The position numbers and the translations under genes are program-made. The notes beneath the pieces are model-generated. The model was not told where the DNA came from and made no database searches. It saw nothing but the letters and a program-made list of their open reading frames with translations. Shown one piece after another: positions 11,641 to 22,840 of a stretch of 64,000 nt of DNA (its first letter is position 1; each line of letters begins with the position of its first letter). Source of the stretch: Enoplosus armatus (Eukaryota; Chordata; Actinopteri; Centrarchiformes; Enoplosidae); NCBI RefSeq assembly GCF_043641665.1, contig NC_092203.1, positions 9,463,067-9,527,066 of the forward strand, in the 5' to 3' direction.

Positions 11641-13152
11641 TTAAGGTGTAGCTTCTGCTGTCATTAAAAAAACTAAACTTACTTCGATCCAAATTCGATT
11701 TTAAACGAAATTCTGGTCACAAATTGTGGAATTTAACACGATATTTACATGATATATACACTGTTTGATTGACAGGTGATCTGTGGAAGATCACTTGGCA
11801 CCAAAGATGTCAACATACACAAGAATCCCACTAAGTTATCGCTCTGAAAGTCAAATTTAGGAATAAAAGCTTTCCATTTCACGCGTAAGTCCATTTTACA
11901 CATTTGTGCTTTTTATAAGTAGGCGCTGTATGGTAGCTTCTTCACTCCTCACCCTCATCCAGCTTTACTACAGCATTCCTTATCCCTGTCTAATGTAGCT
12001 GATCCCTCCACACATTTCTCTCCCTCTCTCTCACCCTATCCTTCTTCCCTGGCTTTTGTGAGAAGGAGAGGTGAGGGGATATGTGTCTTTAACTGAGCTG
12101 GAGCTCTGCTGCAGCTTACCTCTTACTGCTAAGATAGGATATGTGCTCTGCTTTGTTACTGCTAACCTGCTTGTTTGGGGGTGAGATCAGTGTATTTGTG
12201 TGTTGGTGTGTGTGTGTGTGTGTGTGAGCAGAGTAGGAGTACTGAGAAATCCCATTATGGAGCCAAGTTGCTGCCACGCTTTCCCCATACACACTGTGAA
12301 CCCGGTGTAATCCACTCACACACTCACCATGCATCCTTGTTTGTGTGCTCACGCTCACACAAACACACATATACCCTCTAGACTCTGCGGTGAGCTGTGT
12401 ATCCCCGTGCACTGTTGTTGTGTTGCCTACCGTGAAACATGACAGCTAATGATATCGAAGGCTTTTTAAAGGTGTGTTTGTGTGCATGTGTGAGAGAGAG
12501 CTGGATTTCCTCCAGACAGACATCGATTAGCAGGGAAAGAGCATCGGCTCAAAGTGAAAGCCACAAAGTCAAAAGCTATGCTTTCATGTATCAAATTAAT
12601 TTAATTCTACGCCCTTTTTACCTGTATGTTAGGTTACTTTTCAAGCAGAATTCAACCAATGAATGCTCATATTTACTAACACATCTGATCATTTCTTAGG
12701 GTGATATACTGCAGGTTCAATCTCACCAGTAAGCAGGTCCAAAACTGCCTGTAATCAGGGTGCAAAGATCTTTAGAAACTGACCACAAATATGGAAATTA
12801 GTTTTTAATAAAGAAGACAGTAGTTTTAGTAAAAGTTACAGGAGTAAATAGTGCAGTTGTCGGGGACTACTTTCAGCAGCAGATTAATACTCTGACACAG
12901 ACAGTACTTGTTAGGAGGATCAATTCATTGTTGATTTTAGTCTTTTTTAGTCTTTAGTCTCAAAAATATAGAATATCACCAGACATCTGAGGGGCACGAT
13001 GACGAGTAAATGTCTATCACAGGAATATAATCAGGGTCCCCTTTCGCTGTATATTCTTGTTATACGTTTCTTTAATGTTTGTTTCTGTTGTAACTCAAGT
13101 GCATCCACTGAGGGGTTTTCCTCTGTTCCTCAGTCACCTCCTGCAGGCGGAG
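11641..13152. other. non-coding DNA with a short TG repeat
   Basis: No gene seen. It includes a CT-rich patch at 11940-12050, a short TG array at 12206-12226 and CA-rich words at 12315-12370. The rest is plain sequence. Confidence 0.55.
12206..12226. repeat. (TG)n microsatellite, short
   Basis: About ten TG units, followed by AGCAGAG. Confidence 0.9.
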
Positions 13153-13256
13153 CATAGGGGGCGCTGCACACACTGCATTGCACCTGTGAGACATGCACAG
13201 AGGGGAGCCTATTTGTCACCAGCCTGTCTCTCTGCCTTGCCATTGAGTGCTCACTC

Positions 13257-13258
<2 letters not shown>

Positions 13259-13316
<58 letters not shown>

Positions 13317-13318
13317 TA
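13259..13318. repeat. (TG)n microsatellite, about 25 pure units
   Basis: A long TG array, pure to about 13309 and then broken by TA units. Together with the CA array at 13337-13355 it forms an inverted pair that could fold back on one strand. Confidence 0.97.
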
Positions 13319-13336
13319 TGACAAGGGAACTGGTTT

Positions 13337-13355
13337 CACACACACACACACACAC
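13337..13355. repeat. (CA)n microsatellite opposed to the TG array
   Basis: About nine CA units, 18 bases beyond a TG array. It grades into a CT-rich tract (13354-13400). Confidence 0.93.
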
Positions 13356-13532
13356 TCTCTCCATCCTGTCCTCGTCGACTCTCTCCTTCTCGCTCCCCCC
13401 TGACCCCAGCGCCATCTTCTCTGTCTCATCCTTTATGCATACTGACAGCGAGCCCCTCCGTTTATGGCACTGCATAACGTTCCCTCATTACCGCCCAGGA
13501 CTCAGAAACCCAAACGCAGCAAGGAGAGAAGG

Positions 13533-13561
13533 AGGGTGGGGGGGTGGGGGGTGGTGGGGGA
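13533..13561 (+). repeat. G-rich tract with quadruplex potential
   Basis: GGGTGGGGGGG, TGGGGGG and TGGTGGGGG follow each other with single-T spacers. This gives four or more runs of at least three G, the pattern of a G-quadruplex on the + strand. Confidence 0.7.
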
Positions 13562-13583
13562 TATAGAGAGGTGGAGGGGAGAA

Positions 13584-13635
13584 GTGCCAATGATGACATT
13601 CGCTTTGGCTAATATTAATCTGATTCATTTGGCAC
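13584..13635. promoter_or_regulatory. imperfect inverted repeat ending in GTGCCAA/TTGGCAC
   Basis: Left arm GTGCCAATGA (13584-13593) pairs with right arm TCATTTGGCAC (13625-13635) with one bulged base. The space between is AT-rich and includes TAATATTAATC. TTGGC/GCCAA halves are NFI-type motifs, here about 30 bases further apart than the classical NFI dyad. Either a regulatory element or the relic of a small palindromic transposon would explain it. Confidence 0.35.
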
Positions 13636-13697
13636 GCCAGGAAGCATCACTTTAACTGTTTCTTTGCTGCTGCGCTGCTCCTTCATATAGACTGATG

Positions 13698-13699
<2 letters not shown>

Positions 13700-13738
<39 letters not shown>
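13700..13738. repeat. (TG)n microsatellite, about 19 units
   Basis: A pure TG array directly followed by GACACACATGC. Confidence 0.97.
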
Positions 13739-13848
13739 ACACACATGCAACATGCAATTAAACAATACACACTGAGACAGAAAGCAGATGCAGACAAACA
13801 CAAGAGCAATTTGTTGCGCGTGCTCTCAAATTATGTATATTTACTGCA

Positions 13849-14060
13849 GCACACACACACTATGTACCACACAGTTAAATGCATGCATAGGCGCATGTAT
13901 CACACACACACACACACAATAGGTACATTTATTATGTTGTTAATGCTAATACATGATTACACGCACACACAAACGATGCACTCGTCACTTGGTCTACTGT
14001 GCACACACACACACACACACACACTGATGCATAAATCCCTTCAGCACACACACAGAGCAC
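13849..14060. repeat. cluster of short (CA)n arrays
   Basis: Four CA arrays (about 13851-13860, 13899-13918, 14001-14024 and 14044-14054) are separated by AT-richer linkers. A 183-codon frame through the cluster is a product of the repeats and is not a gene. Confidence 0.92.
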
Positions 14061-14119
14061 AGATATACACATCAGCTGGTGCAGAGTGCGCGGGCAGGGC
14101 GCAGCAGCTTGTGTTGGCT

Positions 14120-14380
14120 GTAAACAGCAGTGCAGGCAGTATGGAGAGCGGCGGCTGTGTGAGCGCCGGGCCGGCCAGCCAATCAACCCCTCGATCTCCT
14201 GTCCCTGCCCTTCCATTGATCCCCATTAAAATGCTTAGCAGATGCTTGGCTTGAGAGACAAGCGCTTTTTTTCTGCTGTTATTTTCATTTGTATGCTCCT
14301 TACCGCCGGCCCACAGTCTGGAATAGTCATTTTGCCAACTGGGACACAGGCCCACTCCAGACAGTACAGTAGCATCCATT
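14120..14380. promoter_or_regulatory. candidate regulatory block with CCAAT-type motif
   Basis: Repeat-free, with a GC-rich start containing GCCGGGCCGGCCAGCCAATCA (CCAAT within it) and an AT-rich middle, then a second CpG-bearing patch. The abrupt change from CA repeats to dense mixed sequence suggests a functional or conserved element, but nothing proves it. Confidence 0.27.
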
Positions 14381-15151
14381 CAGACACAGCGCAGTGTGCT
14401 AAACTAGCAAACGTGTTCATGTTGAATGGATGCTGTCAGGACGGCCCGCGCCGGGTTCGCAGACTCGCTGTCGGACTGACGGATTTACCACGTGGCTGTG
14501 CAGACAGACACGCACCTGTGCACATGTGCTGTGTCTCAAGGGGAAATTCCAGTTTCATACGATTTGGATGTTATCTTTGTAGTTTTAGCCATCTTTAATA
14601 TGAGAACATTATCACCGCGTTAATCTTTTTATTTGTCAGAGAAAACAAAGGTGAACATCTGCAGTCAGGAATATTAATGAAACTGTCATAAACATCCTTC
14701 AGAGTTTGTAGTCCGACGTCTTGGTTTAATTTGACCTACTTTGCCGTATTGTGCTGGCTCACAGTCGTCCTGTGCAATTAGGGATTATTACAGAGATTTC
14801 AGGTGCACTCACCTCTGGTTTTACCCCAACATAATGTGGCTGAACTTTTGGCTTGTTTACAACCTTTCTGATTGTTTAACTACTCGTGTTTCTTTCTCTG
14901 TCAGACTTTGTCATAGTAGCGTTGCAATATTCCCAGAACTGATCAATTTCACAGCCGAATGAGGCAAAAAGCTGCAAATATAAGACATGAGTTGTAATAA
15001 AGCAGACATTTGTATATCTACCTTCTTCACAATTAAAATCAACTATTTTGACACATTTCTTGGTGGGGATTTGGTGTTTAATAATGACTGATGAGGCAGA
15101 TTGACATAACATTACTATACACCATTCCCTCTCTGTCTCTCTCAGCCTTTG

Positions 15152-15179
15152 ACACACACACACACACACACACACACAC
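15152..15179. repeat. (CA)n microsatellite, about 14 units
   Basis: A pure CA array preceded by a CT-rich tract. Confidence 0.95.
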
Positions 15180-15312
15180 TGACACAGGACTATAAACATC
15201 TCATTTGTGACATAATCCTGTAAGGAGCGCGTGTCTGGAGCATGTGGGGCAAAGTATACCAGGATCAGGACTGGCTTGTGTTGTTATGCCAGCCAGTAAA
15301 AGAAAGCAGCTA

Positions 15313-15340
15313 TTGTGTGTGTGTCTGTGTGTGTGTGTGT
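15313..15340. repeat. (TG)n microsatellite, one interruption
   Basis: A TG array with a single TC interruption. TG-rich words continue to about 15470, giving Cys/Val-rich false frames. Confidence 0.9.
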
Positions 15341-16414
15341 ATCCTACTTGCATGCCTGCACACACTGTACAGTATGTGTCTGTTATGTGTACGTGTGCAT
15401 GTTGTGGGTGAGTGTGTTGGACATTTTCTTGCATGCATACGTGAGCATCTTTGTTTGTGCGTGTGTTCTCAGGTGTTGTGCGTTCTTTCGAGTGTCCGTG
15501 CGCCTGCATGGTAACTGAACCGGCTGTCTTCCTGTTACTGTGTCTGTGTGTGGCACTCGCCTCTGAGTACAGGCGGCGTACACTAGCGGGCTTTGTCTGT
15601 CCGGGGGGCTGACGTACGTCCGTGGAAGAAGCCCTCCACTTCGGGCCGCGGCTATGAAAGAGAGGCTGTGTTCTCCCGGCCTGCCAATCACTCCCCGGCT
15701 TGTCGGAGGGGAGGAGAGGATGTCCAGGGCTGCTTAAACTTCTTCAAGCATGGAGAAAATGCAGATATGCGTTTTGCATCCTGGCCTGTCATGTCTGATG
15801 ACAAAGCAGGACACGGAAAATGTAGAAACCTCAACACTTTGGTTCAGAAAACAGACTGGAAGATGGGGTTTGGGAGAATTTGAAGGATCACAGGAAGCTC
15901 AGGATGGTCGGGCGCCATGAAAAGACCTGTATCACTGACATAATGTCAATACCATCCATCCATAGTTTCTACACGAGCCTTTAACTCATCATCCGAACTG
16001 AACCTGACTCAAATCGTGTCAAATGCCAGAGAGTTTGACTTCCATGAGACAAGTGACATCATTTTTTTTAAAACCATTGAGAGGAGATGGACTGAAGCAA
16101 CAGAAACCTGAAGCATCGCACATCTAACAGTAGAAATCTAACCACATACAAACCTCAACAAGAAAAGATAAAACAACTGAGAAAACAAATAAAAACTAGT
16201 CTGGTTGGGAACAAAGAGGGAAGAGCATGCTGTGAGTTAAAAATAATCTTAAAGGCAACTTTAATTAATTTTTCAATGTATCAAACAAACAATTAATGAA
16301 TAAAATCACCACGGAAAGCACAATAATTCCCTTAAAAATAAAGCTAAAGGGGCCGACAAAACATCCTCTGCAACACCTGCCAAACACACACATACAGTAC
16401 AAAGTAAACACCGG

Positions 16415-16428
16415 CACACACACACACA
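16415..16428. repeat. short (CA)n array
   Basis: Seven CA units within a CA-rich neighbourhood (16384-16450). Confidence 0.8.
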
Positions 16429-16718
16429 TACATGCAAGCACCTGAACACACACTTCCCACTTCTCTCTTCCCATAAGCGTCGCAGGGATGGGACACATTG
16501 ACAGCGCTCCATTTAGTCGACAGGACAACTCTGACAACAGCTCGAACGGTGCGCTGGGAGTTGGCGAGAAGATACGATGAGGGGTGAGGAGGAGGGGGGG
16601 GGCTGAATTTGCGATGTCATGCGGCCGATTAGGCAGCTAGTCTATCTCGCCGGCGTCGGGGGGCCCCTGACGGCAGCTACGCTGTCCCGCCAGCACATCG
16701 TATCCATCACCCTCCCTC

Positions 16719-16722
<4 letters not shown>

Positions 16723-16749
<27 letters not shown>
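16723..16749. repeat. (CA)n microsatellite, about 13 units
   Basis: A pure CA array after a CT-rich run. Confidence 0.95.
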
Positions 16750-16754
<5 letters not shown>

Positions 16755-17325
16755 GTTCGCGTCAGGAAACATCATTCCCTTCTATGTCAGCCGCTCGGAC
16801 AGGGAGCATGAAAAATGGCTGAAAACGAGAGGAGGGGGAAAATAAAAGTGGAGGGAAAGCGGGTGCGGAGGAGGAGGAGGAGGCGGCAGGGAAGGTGAAA
16901 TTGGAGGAAACTCTGGCCAGATTAGGTGCGGGTTAAGAGAATATTGATCTGTGTGCCGAGGACTGTTGATCTCTCTTAGCAGCACAAGACAAATGGCAGC
17001 AAACAGAAAATCGAGCGCTCGCTTTCTCTCCAAGGACGGGCTGAGCTTCTCTCCGCCGCTGCCTTCTTCTTGCCATTTTTTCCCCTCCATTCCCCCATTT
17101 TGGAGCACTCCCTCTAACCACATCCAACTTCCCATAACATGAGTATGAAATGTATAAATCGACAGGTATTGCGTTCTGCACCCAAACACAGATAAGCCTC
17201 CAAACTAATGACAACATCTTTGCTTGTATCTTAAGTTCTTTTCCTGAACCTCAGTGGGGAATTTTCCTCTCGGCCTGTAATCTCTGTCTCCTCCAGCACC
17301 GGCACACAACCTTGTTACAGAACCA

Positions 17326-17354
17326 AACACACACTCACACACACTCACACACAC
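17326..17354. repeat. interrupted CA/CACT array
   Basis: CACACACT repeated about three times, a compound microsatellite. Confidence 0.85.
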
Positions 17355-17439
17355 CTAACCTAAATGGTAAGAGGCAGGAGTTTGTGTCAGTGTTAGATGC
17401 CGCTGAGTGATTCTGAAGGTTGCTTCGATAATTAGTCTT

Positions 17440-17640
17440 TTTCTCCCATTTGGAGTGTACGAGGGGGTCCGTGGAGGCACCGTGTTTGATTAGGGCCACA
17501 GCCTTGGCCCGGCACCCAGCCGAGGTGTTTGATGATGGGGAGCGAACTCTGGGCGGGGGCTGAGGTTCATCCGCGCGGGCTCAACATCAAACAGCCGGGA
17601 GCAAAGGACTCCAGCCCTGGGGGACCCCATCCAGCACTGC
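17440..17640. promoter_or_regulatory. candidate conserved regulatory block
   Basis: Two hundred bases free of simple repeats, with retained CpGs and the words GATAATTAG and TTTGATTAGGG near the left edge. It stops abruptly at the G-rich tracts that follow. Inferred from composition only. Confidence 0.28.
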
Positions 17641-17674
17641 TGCCTGGATAGGTAGATACACTCCCAGGCGGATG

Positions 17675-17741
17675 AGGAGGGAGGGAGGGAGGGAGAAGGT
17701 GAAAAAAATCAAGAAAGGATAAAGGGGGGGGGGGGGGGGGG
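17675..17741 (+). repeat. GGGA repeat plus G homopolymer, quadruplex-prone
   Basis: A (GGGA)n array (17675-17695) and, after an A-rich spacer, an 18-base G run (17724-17741). The GGGA array alone gives four G runs with single-base loops, the strongest quadruplex layout in this part of the window. Long G runs are also common sequencing-error sites. Confidence 0.85.
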
Positions 17742-18898
17742 TTGCGGAGGTAGAGGGAAGTAGGGAAAAGTTGCTATGAATAAAATCTGAAAAGGAAGAC
17801 GAAGCGGCAAAATTCAAGTAAACCCCTAAAAAGTTTGTACACTGACATGTAGCACAAAACGAAGACATGAAAGATCCTTTTGGTTTTTCACAACTTGCAT
17901 CTTAATTTCCACTTTTAAGTTTAGACTTTATTTCTACTGATTTGTAATAACATGAACATCTTTACGCATGTTCTTGGGTCATAACTCAAGGCCTGACCCA
18001 GGCCACGAGCTGCTCTCAGTCCAACAAATATATTTTCAGTCAAATTCAATTAAAAAGTGTTTATTAAATTAACTTAAAACTCAGTTTTAGGACATGTATT
18101 GCTTCTGTTTTTGCCCGCGGCTGCTCATTAATTAACACTGCCAGTGTTGGTTTCTCAGGCTGCTTGGGTCTGTCGGGTCGACAGCATTTTGGATCTGGTC
18201 TAATTGTCCTCAGGTCTATTGTAGACCAGTTCTGACTGTCCTCAGGTCCTTTGGGATCGGTTCTCTTTTGTTGAAAATGATTATATACAAGTCGGTTTTC
18301 CGCGGGTCAGGCCCAAACTGGGGTGAGCATCTTTTACGATGACTCAGACCTTTAAGAGTTTAAGAATGGCCAACAGTCGTTGACTCCAGAATAATCTTTC
18401 TCTCTCTGCTCCGTCACTCACTTTCTCACCCTCACCTCCTCCTGCCTCTTCCTCTCTGCATCCGTCACCATTGTCTCTCCCACTCTTTCACCTTTCAACC
18501 CCACTTCCTCTCCCGCTCTCCCTCCATCTGCCTCTTTTCCCTCTCAGGTAGGAGCTTTCTTCCCTTCTTGTTACTGTATTGAATTTTTATCAAGTCACTG
18601 TATGTAGCTCCTTTCCTTTGTCTCTCGTTGTCTCCCCCCACCCCCCTCTCTCTCTCTCTCCTCCCCTTCCATGTCTCTCTGGCTCTGAGGTGAGGGGGGA
18701 GGCTGACTGTTCACCCTTCACCAGTCATGTTTCATTACAAGGCCTCAGCCTTCCACCTGTCTGCCCGTCTATCTCTCTGTGTGTGCATCTTGCAAGGTTA
18801 CTGGGATGCAGCTGAAGGGTTAAACCGGGTTTCAGAGGGAAGCTGCAGGAACTAACGTGGCAACACACACTCAAACCTCCAGCCAGAAAGTCTGTTTG
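17742..18898. other. non-coding DNA with CT-rich tracts
   Basis: No gene seen. CT-rich runs lie at 18400-18550 and 18620-18665. The first ends in CTCTCAGGTAGG, which resembles a splice acceptor, but no protein-like frame follows it. Confidence 0.55.
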
Positions 18899-18899
18899 T

Positions 18900-19135
18900 A
18901 CTACATGGCCAAAAGTATGTGGACAGCCAAACCCATGGGCATGAATCTGCTGCTATGACAGCCTGTTGGATGGGGTTGAATTCAGGGCTCCGTGCAGACC
19001 AGTGAAGTTCTTGAAACAGGACAAAAAGGAAGAGCCCTCCCCAAACTGTTGCTGTAAAGTTCGGACATTATTTCCTCTGATATCGAACTACAGGCCGAGT
19101 AAAACACAACCCCAGACCAAAAGTGTACACTTTAT
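18900..19135 (-). mobile_element. Tc1-like transposon fossil, copy 1
   Basis: The left end reads ACTACATGGCCAAAAGTATG then TGGACA, the characteristic end of a Tc1/mariner-type family widespread in fish. Inside, CTGCTGCTATGACAGCCT runs directly into GTTGGATGGGGTTGAATTCA, so the part of the transposase gene between them is deleted. Further on, CCCCAAACTGTTGCTGTAAA and CCCAGACCAAAAGTGTACAC also fit the family. The transposase would read on the minus strand. Stops and deletions make it inactive. The right end is missing or too decayed to place. Confidence 0.78.
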
Positions 19136-20059
19136 GTGAACGTACATGAGGCCATCATTTTTATATCACTAATTGCAACTTGAATATTTTTTAGATATTT
19201 TGGCAATCTGAGTGTAAAACACAAAAAAAATCAATACTGGCAACAATGTGCAGCAGCGAACACAGTAGCCCACGTAATAAGATGCACCAGGCAGAATGCT
19301 CCTCAATTAGTAGAGCAAAACTCTGGAGAGTATTTACAGTAATCAATGTACAATTCTCAAGTCAACATTTTTAATTAATTCTCTTCAGCAATTAACTCCC
19401 TCAATGAAAAAAACACCCACAAAAAAAGGCCTTTCTTTGTGACATTAAACTTATTGCCGAAGCGGGCCGTCTCATTACCCTTCCTGGCTGAAACAAATGA
19501 TTGTGTGTTTTGGGAGTGTCCAAAAAACACCACACACACTTGTGGCTTAAAAAACAAACCAGACTCTTGGTGTACATTCGCTTACAGTGGATGGATTTCT
19601 GAGATAAAATGGGTCAAGCTCACTATTTAGTTTTCGACTGCAGGGATCGCGTCGCCTACCTCTCCTCCCACCATCCATATGGGCTCATGCATATGTATGC
19701 TCTCTGGACAGGTACGCCAAAAATGGGATTTTCTTTTTTTTTTGTTATCCTAGATTCACGGTTTTGTGACGAAGACCGGTCGCCGCGACAAGCTGTCTTT
19801 TGACTCCCCTAAAGGGGTCATGTGATAATGAATTCCACAGAGGCGCTCTGCAGGAAATACACGCTATTCTGTAGACGGCGGAACAAATGGAATAGTTCAT
19901 ATCAGTCAGAGGAAAACAATAATCCGGAGCTAGATTCGTCGTCGCCCGTAAATGATCGTGGCAATTACACTCACATTGTGAGGCAAGCAAACAGAATTAC
20001 AGTGAGATTTTCTCTGTGATTGGGGTGTCACCCCCCCATTACTGTTGTGCCTCCTGATT

Positions 20060-20190
20060 GATCCTTTCCCTCTCTCTCTCTCTCAATCACTCTCCTCTCC
20101 CTTTCACCGCCTGTCTTGTTTCATCTTTTCCTTTGTCTCATCTTGCTCTCCCTCCACCTCTCTCTCTTTTTTCCTCTCTCCGGCTCGTTC
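20060..20190. repeat. CT-rich low-complexity tract
   Basis: The + strand is dominated by CT dinucleotides and C/T runs. It could serve as a polypyrimidine tract, but no exon follows convincingly. Confidence 0.75.
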
Positions 20191-22406
20191 TCCAGGCTAA
20201 TGAATCCAAAGCTGGGGGGAATAGTCTGGCCCGGTGAGACCTCCAGCCTGTTCAGGCCTTATTTTCTGCACCACAATGTCTTCACACCCTGGTCAGCCAG
20301 GGAAATACAGCTGTCCATCACTCTTCCCCAGTCCCTGCTAACACTTTTACTACCTTTAAATTAGCCACTGTCACCGCCAACCATGCCTCGGTGTCACGCG
20401 TATCCAGATGTTGCAGGCTGCTTTTTTCCAAGGCTGCCGCTGTAAATCTTTCCTTTCCAGAGTGGGAAGGCAGGCGAGAATGGCCTGGAGGACGACCACA
20501 GCTCACCTCCTCCCATCTGTTGGCTCAGGCAGCATTTGCACGACAACTCGTCCTTTATATTGTGGGTTTGTGTAGCTCAGGAGGGGCACAAAGAGTTGGC
20601 AGCTTTGTCAGCCATGCAGAGGATGTACTACGAATAAAACCAGTCACCCAGCATTGATCATCTGGTGGGGGGGGGGTTGTGTAGTTCAGTTAATGGAATA
20701 TGACACCAGTTGCGATTTCATGTTGAGTTCTTCAACATTCATTGTCTTGTAGAAGACGGCAATGCAAACCAGACAATTCAACAGCTAGAGGATATATTAA
20801 AAAAAAGTTGAATGCAAGTTTTGAGCAGCAGATGTGGCGGAAGTCTGGTTTTTAAACTCTCCCTGTCATTGCAGTTTCACTCCGGGTTCTCGTTCCTCTT
20901 TAAGATTATAAAGTCTGCCACGTAACGGATATGTTTATGGATGTTATTTGGGTATAAGATCAATCTGCAACGGTCATGCTTGGTCTGCATGTGACAGTGA
21001 GGGCTCAGCAGGAAACGACGGCGTTGGTAATATCTTGAACATGCAGATGGATGATAAAATGTGTCCTCCCATCAGCCAACACTGGTTTCTTTTAACCATG
21101 ACTTGTTCTTTCCTCAACCTTTATCGTAGGTGGTTTTAGTCGCCAAAACTCAAGCATAATTTGGTAAATGTCCATACAGGTCAATTGGGAAGGAAAAGAC
21201 AAACGAGCTGTAATTTGTGCTGATTTCACAGACCAGCTTTATCTTTAAGTCTGCTACACTAAAACTGGTGTGCTCATTATCTGTGCTGCCTTATTTTCTG
21301 TCCGTCAAAATAAGTCAAATAAACAACGTACAGAGATTTTTAAGAAAAGAAAGCTTCATCTCATGTAATGCGTGGATAACTCTGGATTTTGACCTGAGTG
21401 CTCTTCGGACAGAAATCCACCTACTTGTGTTCTTGGTTGGAGGCCAGTTCATAGGTTATCCTCCGCCTCAACGCTACATTAGGAGCATCGGGAGGTTTTT
21501 GGCAGTGAACACAGTGTACCTCCACAACAGATAGCTGTGAGGGTCAAAATACCACCACATGTTCCAGCCATGCCGCTGGGGCTGGTTTTCCAAATAGAGT
21601 AGATCAGCTGGGCAGTGCCCACTTGTTGCTGTGTTTTATGGAGATGAAGCCGTCAAACAATTCAGACTGTAAGCGCCCGAAATTAGGTGAAACCCCAGAA
21701 GTTTGTAATTACTGCACGGAGCAAATTTGTTCTCGCATGCTTTCCAAATACTCATCCTCGGACACAGAAAAGATCTACTTCTGTCAACTTCCTGCTCGGG
21801 TGTTATGTATCATGGTTGATCCCCCAAATTTAAAGCCCTCACTTTATTAAATGTCCAGGGTTTAAAATAGTCCCTTTCTATTTAAAAAAGAAATAAGAGA
21901 AAAGAGTTCAAATAAACCTAAAATGAACTGACAATGCTCATCTGTATCTCTACAGTCCTCATGTCTGTGTTTCCCTTCTCCCTCCCTCCCCTGCGTCCAT
22001 TCATCCAATTAACAACAGCCCTTCAGTTTTGTGTAATTTAGAACAGAACACAGCGGTTGAGGATGTTATTAGAAGCAGTATCAATCAGTCCGCGGACAGT
22101 AAGGAGACATCCCTAATGCCCCGTCACGTAGCTCGGCTCCTGTATTTACGACCAGGGGCCTCGACTGCACGGCTGGCATCACCCAGCCATCAAATAATAA
22201 AATAAATCAAAACATAAGAGTTTTGTCTATTTGCAATTTCCTTTCGGGTCTTTGAATATGAAACCAGATGTTTCCGGCATCCTGAAGATGCTTTTCATCT
22301 GCCCTTCTTTTCCCTTCTTTTCCGCCCCTGTCTGTATCTTTCAGTTTCTTGCTCTCGTTCTCTGTAGCCTCTCTGCCTCCCCTCTGCTTTCAAAATTAAT
22401 GTAAGC

Positions 22407-22428
22407 CCCCCCCCCCCCCAAAAAAAAG
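22407..22428. repeat. C homopolymer followed by A homopolymer
   Basis: About 13 C then 8 A. Two overlapping minus-strand frames with Gly runs are explained by this tract. Confidence 0.88.
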
Positions 22429-22659
22429 AAGGGAAGCTTATAAAAAGTGAAATGTCCTCTTTGCCCAAGGAAGTAGTCTGTTTTGCATTGATAGAGAGGC
22501 ACAGGCAGCCCCTGGCCATCTGAGGCTGAGCCTGTTTTTCCTCTGCGATATCCTGCCGCCACATCTCTGCCTCTCGAGTGCGCCTCCAAGTAAAGCGGGC
22601 GGGTCAAAGCAATAGCGTCCCCCTCCCACCCCCCCCCCTTTCTCCAATCCTCTAATTGG

Positions 22660-22840
22660 AGGTGCTCAGGTTAAAGAATGTCCTGGTTATCGCAAAGCCA
22701 GCAGAGAAACACAATTCAGCACTATAATTCCGCTGATGAGTGACTTGCATTTTCAAATATTTAGCGCCGGTGTTTACACAAGCTGTGTCATTATCTCATT
22801 CATGCACATTCAAACGTTGACATGAGTTTATACAGGAGAA
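22660..22840. promoter_or_regulatory. candidate conserved regulatory block
   Basis: Repeat-free, moderately AT-rich sequence with GGTTATCGCAAAG, CTATAATTCCG, TGAGTGAC and CATTTTCAAATA words. It follows a C-rich tract and gives way to plain sequence. The call is inference from composition. Confidence 0.27.

Larger units (their letters stand above)
14381..17439. other. non-coding DNA with several microsatellites
   Basis: No gene seen. It contains the arrays listed at 15152, 15313, 16415, 16723 and 17326, a CpG-bearing patch at 15575-15720, and a G run at about 16592-16602. The 136-codon minus-strand frame at 16782-17189 arises from a GGA-rich tract. Confidence 0.55.
19136..22659. other. non-coding DNA with CT tract and G/C runs
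   Basis: No gene seen. It includes a CT-rich tract (20060-20190), an 11-base G run (about 20666-20676) and a C run followed by A (22407-22428). A mixed, CpG-bearing patch at 22080-22210 might be regulatory. All frames of 60-105 codons look random. Confidence 0.55.

Noticed and set aside
13703..14254. 183-codon open frame
   Set aside because: Most of it is translated TG and CA microsatellite.
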